Shown one piece after another: positions 49,860 through 61,197 of a DNA stretch of 64,000 nt (position 1 is its first letter; every line of letters starts with the position of its first letter). The stretch covers positions 124,001 through 188,000 of the forward strand of contig NW_024468528.1 in assembly GCF_001632365.1 (NCBI RefSeq), read 5' to 3'. The notes beneath the pieces were generated by a model. That model had not been told where the DNA came from, did no database searches, and was given only the letters and a program-made list of their open reading frames with translations. The DNA comes from Laetiporus sulphureus 93-53. Its lineage: Eukaryota; Basidiomycota; Agaricomycetes; Polyporales; Laetiporaceae. Both the position numbers and the translations under genes were made by a program.

Positions 49860-52800
49860 CTATCGATCCATTATTCCACTACTGACCTGCGCACGAGACA
49901 GCACCCGCCGCAGTCCTCTTTTCGTATCCCTCTGTCTATCCTCCCCACCCGCAAGCGTACTAATACTCGCCTTCCTGCCCTTGCTCACACGCTTCCCAGC
50001 ACCCATACCGACATCCGCAGCCGGCAACAGCTCGACAGGCGGAACAGGTAGCGGAGAAGCAGCCTGCTGGCCTCTCCGGTCCTTCCAGATTGTAGAGCTC
50101 TTCTTCACGAGACGCTGCCTCCATTCAGTCGCACGCGCTTGCCACCTCTGCGTCGCGCGCTTGCTTGCTCTAACGCCTTTCTGCAACGCATCCTCCGAGG
50201 GCAGGTCGACAAATGAGCAGAAGGTGTCACCCATAGGAGGGCTCTTGACTTTTGCATCAGAACCTATTGACAGGTTGTCAGTCTTGTCATTCATGCCATT
50301 GATGTATATCTGTTTACCCTCGCCGGCATCTGCCTCAACAATACCAGGAAGAGGCGTATCCAACAGTGCCAGGCTTTCCGGAGGAATGTCAACCGGAACA
50401 GCAGTGACATGCCCGAAGAGAGACCCCTCCGCACGAGACACCTGCACGATCCTCCAGCCGGCAGTCTCAGCCAGCGCAAGGAGCTCGCGAAGCGTGCGCT
50501 CCTGCGCATTGAATGTCACACGCATCTGAGCAACCCGTCAGTTTGCAAATGCCAGCCTTTCCGTTTCCGCGACGAGTCAAAACATACTGTCAGATCCAGC
50601 CAATACGCATTAGCATTCGCCTTGCCCAAGTTCGGCAGTAACGGCGAGCCCTCTGGCGCAAGTGACCGCACCGTGCCGGGGAGCGGAGGAGCCTTCATCT
50701 TCTCGTTCATGTGCTGGATACCGTGTGGCGACTCTGGATCAGGATCTTCGTCCACGCATGCCAGAGGCAGCACGTGGTCGGCGAGCAACAACTTCGTGTC
50801 AGGACCTGCAGCACGGCGAAGATGCAGGAGAATTCTACAATAACCACGTTTAGTACTGGCATTATCAACTCGATATTCTTGGAAACAAACGCATATACCT
50901 CTTCACATAGGCATCTGGCCAGTCATGAGTGACCACGCGCAGCAGGAAGACAGCTGGGGATCCATTTGGAGCCTGCTCTCTCGCAGCATCATCATTGTCG
51001 CGCTCATGACGCAGTGAAGCTGGCCACAGCGGCTGTGGTGCGAAAAAATTGTGCGCTTGAAAAGCCGCTCGGCCGGTCTCCAACAGTTCCGGAGAGCGTT
51101 CGCGCCATGCCTGTAAAAACCAAAAAGCAACGACCTAGAATCAGAAAGAGAGCTTGGGCTGCATCAAAACGGGTACCACATACTATCTCTCCCATCTTAA
51201 CCACTTGCGGTCGATCCTGAACCAGAAATCGAAGATGTGGGAAGGCATGCGCCAGCAATAGCGACGTCGACCCAATTCCACCTCCAACATCCACAACGAC
51301 CGACTGCGCCGGCAGCTGATGCCATGGAAATGCTGCATAACCCAAAATCTCCAATGAGTTCCGACACCACGGCTTCATACATCCCACGCCAGCACTCACC
51401 ACCGACAATCGCACCCGGCACCTCCCACGAGCCTGTCCCAGTCATCGCACGTCCGAACCGCTTCAGCCGCGCAGCGTTCTCCTTCGTCTCCAGCCACTCA
51501 AAGTACGGCGCCGACGTCCTGAACGCCAAGTTGAACGGTGCATGCATTGGGTTACCGGAGACCTTTGCCGGTGCACGCTTCGTCTGTTCTGGCTCCTTCC
51601 GCGGCATGTCTGGCGCTTTCCGGCGAGGCGGACTTGCGGGGACCGCCCGCGCGGACGAAAAAGCCCGCGCACGTCGAACGAGCTTGGAAAGTTCAGCACT
51701 CTGATCATGATGTGCGGCCGAACGCGAAGCGGAGGGCTGGCCATCGCCAAGAGCCAAGTCCGCCAGACTGGCATGACTTCCGTCTGACGTCTTTCCGAAT
51801 ACATCCTGAGCATTTGCCGTGCTTGAATTCCTGCTTTTCTGCCGTTGAGCCTCCTCTGAATTACTCTTAGAAGGGCCACCCGCAACGGTCGCCTCTAACG
51901 ACGGAAGGTAGCAATCCGTCATATATGCGGCCGACTTGAACAGCTCGTCCGTGCTGAGACGCCACGACAGTCAGACCAAACGTTGACAACGTCTAAACGT
52001 GAGCATAACCACATACCATAGACCAACGAACGCAGAGATCCCATCCGTCCCATCATACTTCGACTCGGGTCTACCAATATGACAATCAGCAAGGAGCCGA
52101 GCACGGTCCCGACGAGAGAGAGACGGCTTACGCTCTTCCCAGGTCATCCAGGCTCCTTCCCGAATAAATCGCACCGGAAATCCGGTTATTCGCGAACACG
52201 TCCGGCCGTACCTCCCTGGTAATATGGTGCGTCGCGAGCAGCCGTAGAACATGACCTACGGGCGATCAGCTCGCTCTCCTCCCTCACCAACACATGAAAG
52301 ACTACGCACTCAGCAATGCAGCATCCAACGCCGGCTCTTCCTCGACATCTTCGCAATCCCCATCACACCCTGCGTGTTTTTCCCTCGCGGCAGCCCTGTT
52401 GGCCCTCCTCACCTCCCCCACTCGCCTTGCAATCTCCCGTACATGCATCCCGCGAGGGCCCGCCTCACGCAATATCTCCGGGACATGCGCCGCCTCGAGC
52501 AGACGCAGACACGCCGGGAGGTGATACTACATCCAAAGCACGCATCGTAAGTAATCCATTAGAGGGTTCACCGAGAAAAGCAAGAGAGAGGAGCTCATCG
52601 GCAATAACGAGGAAGGCACGATACAGAATCACTCACTCCCATCGCCGCGTCACACACCGTCAAAAATGGCCTTTGTACCGCCGCGCTCAGTTGCCCGCAT
52701 GCAGCAACAAGTCGGCTCGCTGCCGCAAGCACCGCAGGGTGCGTCGTAAGCGCCTCCGAGAGGACTTGAAGCTCTTCTTTATCTCTCTTCGGAGTCGAAC

Positions 52801-54712
52801 CTGCGCTCGCGTTCGTCTCAGGAGCGGTCGGTGGCGTTCCTTGCTCACCCGACGACTGCATGCCGGGCGATCCGCCCTTCCCATCTCCACGCAATCCTCC
52901 AGATGACTCCTCCCCACTCTGCACCGCATACACCGGTACGTCCAACGACGGCCAATCCAGCATCACTACCGCCCTCTCCTTCCTTCCCTTCCCTTGCCCA
53001 TTCACCTTCACCGGCTCCTCCCACGCAGCCGCAAGTCCACCTCCCTCTTTCTCCCAACCCGGCTCCAATCCCTCCCTCTCACACACAGTCCTGCTCGCAG
53101 ATGCCCTCCCAACCGCCGTCAACGACACCTCGCTCGCACACGGAAACCCGCCATTGCCCTCCTGCCCACTCTCACCCTCCTCAACCGACACACCCGACGC
53201 GAGTGAGAACAGGCTTAAAGGCGTCGGCGGAGGCTGGCAATGCTGTGACACAATCTCCATAGACCTTGGAAGAAGGGGACTCGGCCTTGGGCGCTGTTTC
53301 CTCCCAGCGCCGTCTCCCGAACGCGGCGTAACGAGTGCATTTGCCTGCTCAAAGGCCGCCGACGAGGACGTCGGCGTGCCCAGTGCGGGACTACTCCTCA
53401 GCGTCCGTAGCACGCCGTTGGACTTTGGCGTGCGCGGCAAGTCTGGTGTGGGAGTGTTGGGTGTATGACGGGTATATGCGCCTGGTGTGCGACCAGATGA
53501 GTCCTTCACCTGACTATATGCGCCCGAGCCGCGCTTATATGCGCCTTCCGCCTGGTTATATGAAACTGGAACGTCGAATTGTCGAGAGCTTGCCCTACTT
53601 TTCTTCGGCGTCGCGCTCACCCCAGCGCTCGCCGCTGCCATGCTCGTGCTCCGCCTCCTCGTTCCATCCTCCGGGGGCGACGGCGACGCGAACGTAATCG
53701 GGCTTGGCGGCGTTCCCGCCACCCTCGCACCCTGCGAGTGGCACACGCCCACGCCTGCGAACGTCTTCACACCACGAACCGGCGTCGCCAGCACCGGGCT
53801 CGGCGGAGGCAGCGGACTGGTGGACTTTGCTGACCCAGAGAAGAAGCCCGACACGCGCCGGAGCGCGGACGACGCTGATGTGAGCGTGTGTGAGCGACGG
53901 CGCGGAGCGGGGGAGGAGGTCGGGGCCGGTGTCGGATGCTTGATCTGCGTGTGCGACTGAGCTTGTTTTGAACGGAGGATTCCGGGACTGTGCTGTTGGG
54001 CGTGCGAGGACGATTCGGAGTAGAGGTGCGAGCTAGATTGGGCTTGAGGAGGAGAGGCAAGGCTCTGTGTAGAGCGCGCTACGGCGAGGTAGTCGGGCAG
54101 GGTGACGGTGGATGGAAAGGCGGAGGGCTGGGCGGTAGCATGGACATCAGCACCTCGATAGAAAGATGAATACGGATGTGACGGCGTCAAGATCGGTGTC
54201 GAGATGTAGGTACGCGCAGGCCGAGTAGGCGTAGCAGATGTCGTTGCATTCGTGGGCGGCGTCGAGGGACTGACGGGCGTCGGCGGAGTGGAGAGAGGAA
54301 AAGCGACTCCTGCGCCGCCCTGTGTCTTCGTCGTCTTCAGCTCCGCATCTGCGCTCATCGCGGCGTTCGCGAAGGACGCGAGTGATGCGTGCGATGACCC
54401 AAGTGAGAGCGTCCCTGTCTCTTCCTCCTCGCCCTCCGTCGCAGAATAGCTCGACAGCGATGATACGGACACGCTCGACGGAGTGCGCGCATGCAAATGC
54501 GGGTGTGGAGACGGTACTGGCGAGTAGGGCGTGTATGGACCGTACAACGACGTGAGCGATGGGCTGGCGGGCGAGGCGTACGAGGATGTGGGGGAGTACG
54601 GGGTAGGCAGAGTGGGCGGGGAGGCGAGTCCGGCATCGTGGTAGACGCGCTCGATGTCGTCTAGGGCGGCGCCGATGAGGGCGTGGAGGGCGCGCAGGGT
54701 GGCGAATGTCAT
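49860..54712 (-). CDS. Giant family-2 O-methyltransferase with long disordered N-terminal extension
   Basis: Predicted 1406-residue protein. Exons right to left: 52637..54712, 52413..52526, 52310..52334, 52132..52255, 52017..52070, 51400..51953, 51184..51332, 50899..51110, 50588..50834, 49860..50525. Residues 1-30 (TLRALHALIGAALDDIERVY) form a conserved helix; about 30-600 are Ser/Pro-rich. From about 650 the dimerisation domain begins (LTTHPAVLAAASRLVAACGQ, LRLLEAAHVPEILREAGPRG), then HVLRLLATHH, VRPDVFANNR and DELFKSAAYMTD. SAM motif VVDVGGGIGS lies near 993-1002 and the catalytic-base motif THDWPDAY near 1093-1100. A 220-residue basic tail follows. Typical enzymes of this family are 350-450 residues, so two thirds of this protein is extra. 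Substrate unknown. A possible GC donor at the end of exon 2 was rejected in favour of GTGAGG at 52412. Confidence 0.88.
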
Positions 54713-55479
54713 GGTTTGGTGAGAAGGAGCAAGCGCGTCTACTCACTCGAGCTTATGACACTTTTCGTTCATTCCCTGCCCTGCGACCATGACGCGCACG
54801 ATGCTAACACTGCTCGACGTCCAGGCAGCTGTCATGTCGCGATGGCCAGATGCCTCCGCACCGTGCATACCGTGCACATTCCGTTCCCATAAAGCTAGAT
54901 TGGCTGCGAGGAGTGCGCGCATGGACGCGTGGTCGGACCCGTGCATGCACACGCCGTTGACGTTGACTGTGGTAACAAGCGCATGGTCAAGTACGGTGTG
55001 CTTGGCACTCGACGATTAGGTGCCAGATCCTCCGGGCCTGATCCTCGCAAATCTGACATTGACGTTGCTCCAAAGCGCGCGATTGCGACATGGACCATGG
55101 TACCTACTATGAGGCTGCAAGATATTCTCGCCCGCCTTTTTTTTAGGCGGGGAGCCTCCTCTTCTGTCAAGGAATAGATCTGGAAAGGAAAAGAGCCGCA
55201 TTAAAGGACGAGTTACGCGCGTTGCAAGTTGAAATTGAAAGGACATAGATAGAAGCACGTCGCCTGCCTATTTTGGTCGTGGCGACATCGCATTTATCGT
55301 TTGATCAGGATCATGAACTCTATTCTGGTGGCGCCGGGTCAGCAGAGACAAATCGGGCCACTCCTCACTTCAGCTTGGATCAAGTACCCCAGTCTCAGAC
55401 ATTCCATTTCACCGCGCGCATGACAGAAGAATGCAGGCTACTAGTACTCTTCATAGAGTCTTTAAGCTTTATCAATGAC
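54713..55479. other. Intergenic upstream of the O-methyltransferase
   Basis: Probably promoter. Short frames only. Confidence 0.4.
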
Positions 55480-55870
55480 CCTGCTGAGTCCGAGACAGCT
55501 ACCTCCTCTAACCTTTCCTCGAGCTCATTCGAGCTCGCGCCATGCTTGCCTTCCCCCCGTTCTCTCGGGGCACGACATAGGCATCGTGCCCACAGGCTCC
55601 GGCGAAACTGCCGCCTCGCCCCTCAACCACACTTCGCGTAGCATCTTCGCGACAATGCGGAAAATTGCGCTCCAAATGGCACGTAAATTCGACGCCTTGA
55701 TGCAGAAATTGGCATACGGTGCGGGATGGTGTTTGGCGGGGGAAAATAGAGCAGAATGGACCAGGCAACGGCGTTGGCGGAGCGGCCGCATGTCATCGTC
55801 GCTACGCCGGGCGGCAGGCTAACTCATAAAACTCGGTCATCATCTTTACCAGCACCGTCCACGACGCTCA
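55480..55870 (+). pseudogene. DEAD-box RNA helicase fragment (RRP3/DDX47-like), decayed
   Basis: One frame carries GHDIGIVPTGSGETA, the Walker A region of a DEAD-box helicase in which the essential Lys of TGSGKT is Glu. Downstream, another frame reads QATALAERPHVIVATPGGRL, the motif Ia/Ib region with an inserted Gly. Between them FDALMQKLAYGAGW resembles the expected linker. The frames do not connect and no DEAD box follows, so this is a broken partial copy of a helicase whose intact version should be elsewhere. Confidence 0.55.
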
Positions 55871-57158
55871 ACGGTAATTATTTCACATGGTTCACGAGCC
55901 TGCTTACCATATAGCACAGTCTGACCATCCTGCTTTGCAATCTGGGGTTCTTAGCTAGGTTCTCAGCCATCCCACTGCACGGTCGGCTGGTGCGAAGGCA
56001 CACTGGCAGCTCTGACGAAGTGCAAGATTGGCAGTTGTCAGGTTTTGGTCTCGCAGTGAACGAGCTCAGGCTGCGGGGAGACGCCCACTGAAAGGCACAG
56101 AAGCGCAGTGTGGCGGAGGCACGGCGAATCGCGATCAAAGGGATACAGGGATGATCACATTGTCGAAGCCTGGAGCCAACGCTTCGTCAAATAAGCAAAG
56201 CGACGGCGGTGAAAGCAGGTGGGCTAGGCGGATATATTGTATCTCTCGCCAGCCTTCTTATTGCATTGACAAGAAGTCTGTCTTAACCCTTTGAACGACA
56301 GCGGTGGCCACGTTCAGCAGGAACCCCTTGGCATTCGCGACAATATGACCTGTAAGGACGCTTCCAAGCTAGTGAGGCTCACCGCCAGAGAAGGGTTTGG
56401 GGCACCACACGTGGACCGAAGTGCAGTATTCAGCAAGTCAAAGTTGTGGAACTTTGACGCGAGGCGGTCCCGATGACTAAACCTTTCAAGCGATTTCCGG
56501 CAAGCATTTCTTGAATGGTTACGAATTCGAAGAAATCTGAATGACGTTCTGGTACGTTTGAATGGGTCTGTTGTGCCCTTTGTTGCATGGGAAAGCTGGT
56601 ACCAGCAAGCGATGCGATGCATGCGCACATACTACAGCGTGGCAGAACACCATGTATGCGCTGGTCCGAATGAAGGCTGAGCGCTGAGCCGCGAGATATA
56701 GCCGCGAACGAAAATGACTCATCTCTGTCGAATGAGTCACAAGCTCCGTGCTGAAAGAGTCGCCGCGAGCGCTGAAAAGAACAGAGTTCCCGAGCATGCC
56801 TGACGAGAAAGCTGCATCGGCGGAGCACAGTGGACGCGGCAGCGTATGACTCAGCTCACGTAAAAATGTCCAATGAGTTCCTGCCAGTCGTAACAATGGC
56901 ACAGCCTTGTCTTTTGTGTCCGTTCGTAATGCTCGGACTGGTATGTCATTCGCAAAATTTTACTCACCTCAGAAGGCACGTGTGAACGTGTAGATCCATG
57001 TTAGCTCTGGCAAGTCGCAAAGCAACGTGAGATGGAGAGTTGCGAGGTTTAAGATGATCCATCAATTGTAGCACAGGCTCCAGTCAGACAATGTACACAA
57101 TTTGAAGATTTTCAGCCGGAACTGAAAGCGACGCGATCAAGACATCCAGACGAGACGC
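55871..57158. other. Intergenic, no gene recognised
   Basis: Minus-strand frames of 104-132 codons (56314-56902) overlap one another and resemble nothing known. Confidence 0.4.
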
Positions 57159-58078
57159 TCATGAAGCAGAGGATGAGCCAGCTTGGGCTGCCTGTTGCTG
57201 CTCGAGAAGCCGCCTATGATTGTGATATCAGCATTTCGGCATCCCGCTACCTGAGGGCTACGTTACTCACTGTCGTGCAGCGAGGACCATTCGTGCCTTC
57301 CTCTCCCGCAGACTCGCTTCGCGCTTCTCCGGACTGTCCTCCCATACCGCTTTCCCTCCCGCTTCTTCAGGCGTCGTGACGGACACACCAGAAGAGGCCA
57401 CAATCCGGTCTTGTAGGGTATACCGCGTGATGAGGTTTTCCGAGCTTGGCTTGTTGCCGGTGGAGCTGCCCGCGGTTGTTGGGCGGAGGGTGCCAGCAGG
57501 GCTGTGAGTGGAATCTACGGCACGAGGATAGATCGTGTAGTATGCAGGTGGAGGCTTCCATGCCGAGATGTAAGCAATGAAAGACGCATAGAACGCATGA
57601 GGACCTACAGCAGGCAGGAAACCACGCTCTAGAATGGTGTTGGTTGTTTGCTGCACACTACCTGTGCGGAGCAGATCGTATCGGATGTTATCACTTCCAC
57701 CGCATGTGTCTCAGGGTGTGCGAATAAAGCAATAGTTCATGTGGATGTACCTTGGAATATCGGGGAACATGCTATGCACCGTCTCGACCTTAGAGAGACG
57801 ATTATGAGCCACTTCGGGACCACATAATGTCAATACTTCAGCACGCACCATCTCTATCGTAACATTCTTGGGTCGAAACCCCAGAACAGTGGAAGGAGAT
57901 GGCTCAGCCGTTGCATCCTTCCCTACAGTCCGTTTGAGTAAATGGTAGGGCATGCCGAGTCGGGTCAGCTACAGACTCGAGCACGCAGTGCAAACCGGTC
58001 AAGCGTACCGGATGTTGCCCACCGAACGATGAGCACAATTACAGCAACGGCGACGAGAACGTTCACAACCTCTCCCAT
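57159..58078 (-). CDS. CUE1: CUE-domain ER membrane protein, Cue1-like
   Basis: Predicted 201-residue protein. Exons right to left: 58009..58078, 57849..57922, 57751..57788, 57609..57693, 57271..57554, 57159..57213. The N-terminal helix VLVAVAVIVLIVRW (about residues 7-20) is a membrane anchor. A CUE domain at about 48-90 (VETVHSMFPDIP, DNIRYDLLRTGSVQQTTNTI) should bind ubiquitin. The C-terminal half ends in a Lys/Arg/Gln-rich helix. In yeast Cue1 anchors Ubc7 at the ER for protein degradation; placement as Cue1 rather than another small CUE protein rests on the N-terminal anchor plus CUE order. Two introns (57789..57848 and 57555..57608) are multiples of three and open, and were removed on family comparison and splice signals. 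Confidence 0.8.
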
Positions 58079-58344
58079 AGCTGAACGGCTTTGAGCGAAT
58101 GCAGGAATGATGAAGAGCTGTGAGGTCGTATGGGAGTGGCCGAGTTTAGGATCATGCTGATTTAGTAACTGCCTCGCGTTATCTAACTACCCACTTAGCC
58201 GACTAAATCTGACACATTAAATCGGACTCTCAAGCCTAAAGCCACCATCTGCCACAACTCTCTCACTCTGCTAGAGGCTCAACGCACCGCTCCTTTGACC
58301 TTTATTTCTGTCTTTGAATGTATTCTTTGGTCGAATCTCCATAA
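58079..58344. promoter_or_regulatory. Shared divergent promoter of the CUE and UBX genes
   Basis: 266 bp between two start codons in opposite orientation, so both genes are probably driven from this interval. No TATA box evident; a GCCGACTAAAT-containing stretch lies at 58198-58210. Confidence 0.5.
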
Positions 58345-60824
58345 ATGGACATCGACACGCTCTCCGCATCTCAGAGGGAGGCTCTGAGCCAGCTGCAGGC
58401 TCTCATGAATGGCGGCGACCCTGACGTAGCGATGAATGTCTTGGACAGCGTGGATTGGGACGTTCAGGTATGTTGCTTTCTATCTCACATTGAATGTCCA
58501 GTGTATCATGCTGCCTATTGTCGCAATACTCAGTGCTGCTGACGTGGCTGAGGAGGCCCGTACGGACATGCATGCATTAAATGCAATGTGACCTCGCTGC
58601 TGCAGTGCTGCGGGTAAGCGGGCGACGATCTCGCAGGTCAGGTTCGCAAGCTTGTCTTTCGCTTGCATCGTCGCTAGAAGCCTTACGTTGCCCTTGCGGT
58701 CGATGTTGCTCGCTTATGCACGCTACTTTGCAAACGGAAATATGCGGTGCACATGCTTTCCCGAGTTGGGTCGACGTAGTTCGGCATCACGCGCTCAGTG
58801 GGACCACATTGTTCCCCACAGGATGGGACGGTTGAGCGCTTTCTGAAGGCTGTTCGTCCGAAGATCTGACTCTTCACCCCATCCTTTCGCGCACTTATTT
58901 AATCTCACAGTGCTGACCTTGGCCATCGCTTCATCACAGCGTGCTGCCAACGTCATCTTCGAAATGAACTCCCCAACCGAAGCTCCTACTCACACCACTG
59001 CCCAAATGGAGACCTTCGAGGTGGACGACTCTTCGCAGAGTCTGTTGAGACCTGCACGTAACGGTCGAGAATTCAGGCAGGTGGTAAGCTGATGTCAACC
59101 ACTTAGCAATGATCTCTCTTGTAACACTCGTTCTACCCACAGCCTCCCTCGTCGTACAGCTTGATCTTACGTCCACTTGGCACGATCCTCACCGTCCTCG
59201 CGATACCTCTTCGCTTGTTCACGTCCGTTCTTCGCTTCATCCTTCGGCTCCTGCGCATTCCATTCCCGCAATTCGCACCCTTCACGTGGTCGAGCCTGTC
59301 CTTTCGGCCATTAGGCTCAAGCACAGGGCACGACGCGAGAGCTATGGATCCGAAGACCGTCGCGGAGCGGTGGGTTCGTGCGCTGGAAGAGGAAACTGGC
59401 GCGGTGTGTGTAAGTCGCAGTGGTGTCCGTGGAAGTGGGCATGTTTCTGCGAACGGGAATGGCATCTCGTCTGGCGCTGACGTCGCTGGTCCGTCGGCAC
59501 TCGCTTCGAGGTCTGCTGCGCATAGCTATGACGGTGAAGTGGATGCCGAGAGGAATTTGTTACCGGATTTCTTTTTGGGCGGTTATGAAGAGTTTGCGCG
59601 GTGGTGCGAAAAGTCCGTCAAGCTCGGATGCGTGATCTTGGTGAGCGACGAGCATGACGACGTCCCGGAATTCAAGAGGTTCGCGGGTTTCATCGATAAC
59701 TGTTCGCATGCGCTGCTCACGAATAATCACATTGAATAGAAGCACCTTGACAGACCCATCATTCATAAAGGTCATTCAGGATAACGACATCATTGTCTGG
59801 GGTGGGGATATCAGGGACAAGGAAGCATGGAGTGGTACGTCTATATCGCCTCTGGTTATCCTCATATTTATCTTGCTATGCAGCGTCCCACAAACTGCAA
59901 GCAACCACATACCCCTTCGTCGCCTTCATCGCTCTTCAGCCTCGCCGAATCGCTGGCTCTGGCGCGTCTTCTACTCCTACTATGACTGTCCTCTCACGGC
60001 ATCAGGGACCATCGATTCCTTCCACGTCTGCACCCACCGCGGCACAGACGCTCGTGACCCATCTGAACGAGCAAGTTCTGCCCCGGGTCAAGCCCTTCCT
60101 CGAGCGCATACGTGCACAGGCGCGAGAGCGGGAGAGAGAACGCGCATTACGAGCCGAGCAGGACCGGGCGTTCGAAGAAAGTCGCAAACGCGATGAGGAG
60201 CGGGTGTTGCGCCGGATGGAGGAAGAGCGTAGGGCGGAAGAAGAGCGGCGGCTGTATGCGGAGGCGGAAGAGAGGGCGCGCGAGGAAGCGATGCACGCGG
60301 AGGAGAAGCGAAAGGCGTGGGAGGAGCATCGGATGGCGTGGCGCAGGTACGGCGGGCGCGCGCTCGTGCTGCGCGAGCCGCGGCCGGGGGAAACGGGCAG
60401 GGGAAAGACAATGCGCGTAGGCTTGCGGATGCCCGACGGGCGGCGGGCAGTACGGTTCTTCGGCGACGCGGATACGATGACGTCGCTCTACGCGCATGCG
60501 GACTCTTTGTTCATACCGGCGGAGCTCAGCGAAGTGGGCGACCCGCAGGTCCCTTTGAGCGGCGCGGCGCCTGGGGAAGAAGGACTCGTTGAGGAGATAA
60601 GACAATCGGGGCGCACGCCGGAGCAGTGGTGGGGGTTCAAGCTCGTGCTGGCATACCCAAGGAAGGAGATCGAGTGGCAGCCGGCAAAGAGGCTCGGTGA
60701 TGTGGACATGCTGAAGACAGGGGGGCAGTTGGTTGTGGAGTTGGTTAGCCATCCGGAGAGTGAGAAGGCGAAGAGCAAGCAGGCGGCGGCAGTGGACGAG
60801 GAGGGCTATGAGAGCGAGGAGTGA
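58345..60824 (+). CDS. UBX2: UBX-domain ER protein, UBXD8/FAF2 (yeast Ubx2) homologue
   Basis: Predicted 612-residue p97/Cdc48 adaptor. Exons 58345..58467, 58940..59083, 59143..59678, 59740..59834, 59884..60824. Order of domains: UBA (about 5-55, ALSQLQALMNGGDPDVAMNV, then WDVQRAANVIFEM); a hydrophobic hairpin (about 98-130, TILTVLAIPLRLF... LRFILRLLRIPF) for ER or lipid-droplet insertion; a thioredoxin-like UAS domain (about 215-370, FLGGYEEFARWCEK, NDIIVWGGDIRDKEAWS); a long Arg/Glu coiled coil; and a C-terminal UBX domain (LRVRMPDGRR-type, then FFGDADTMTSLYAHAD). This is the full FAF2 layout. Intron 58468..58939 is 472 nt, by far the longest in the gene. The exon-2 donor could be 59081 or 59084; both keep frame. 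Confidence 0.92.
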
Positions 60825-60866
60825 ATGTTACATGCTGCATGGTTTTCTGCGTTCTGTCATCTGCTG

Positions 60867-60903
60867 GTTGCTGGAGTATTGCTGGAGTATTGCTGGAGTA
60901 TTG
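60867..60903. repeat. 11-bp tandem repeat, three copies
   Basis: GCTGGAGTATT repeated three times in the 3' flank of the UBX gene. Confidence 0.8.
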
Positions 60904-61197
60904 CTACATTCTAGAGTCCTACTTTGCACTTTGGCTTCATAATCTATAATGTTGTTCTCGACTGACCTGTGACTGCGAGGCGAAAGGATACGTTGTGCGC
61001 ATAGTTGTCCATGCGACACTGTGTGTAACAATTATTGATGAGTATTGATCAGGAGCTTTGTGATCTACGTGGATGAAGTGCGCAGGAAGAGTCATAGCAA
61101 GTTCAACCCCCACAACATTGAACTCACTGAAAGAAAAACGCAGAATATCGGCATAAATGGAAAGACTAGTAAGTCCAAAGCCCGCGGCTGTGTCCCT
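60904..61197. other. Intergenic
   Basis: Nothing recognised before the third repeat array. Confidence 0.4.

Noticed and set aside
52410..52420. GC-AG donor at the end of O-methyltransferase exon 2
   Set aside because: A normal GTGAGG donor a few codons later gives the correct frame for the next exon (ALDAALLSHVLRLL).
52860..53468. 202-codon plus-strand frame and several others across 52.3-54.7 kb
   Set aside because: Antisense to the O-methyltransferase exon 1, whose GC-rich Ser/Pro codons leave several frames open.
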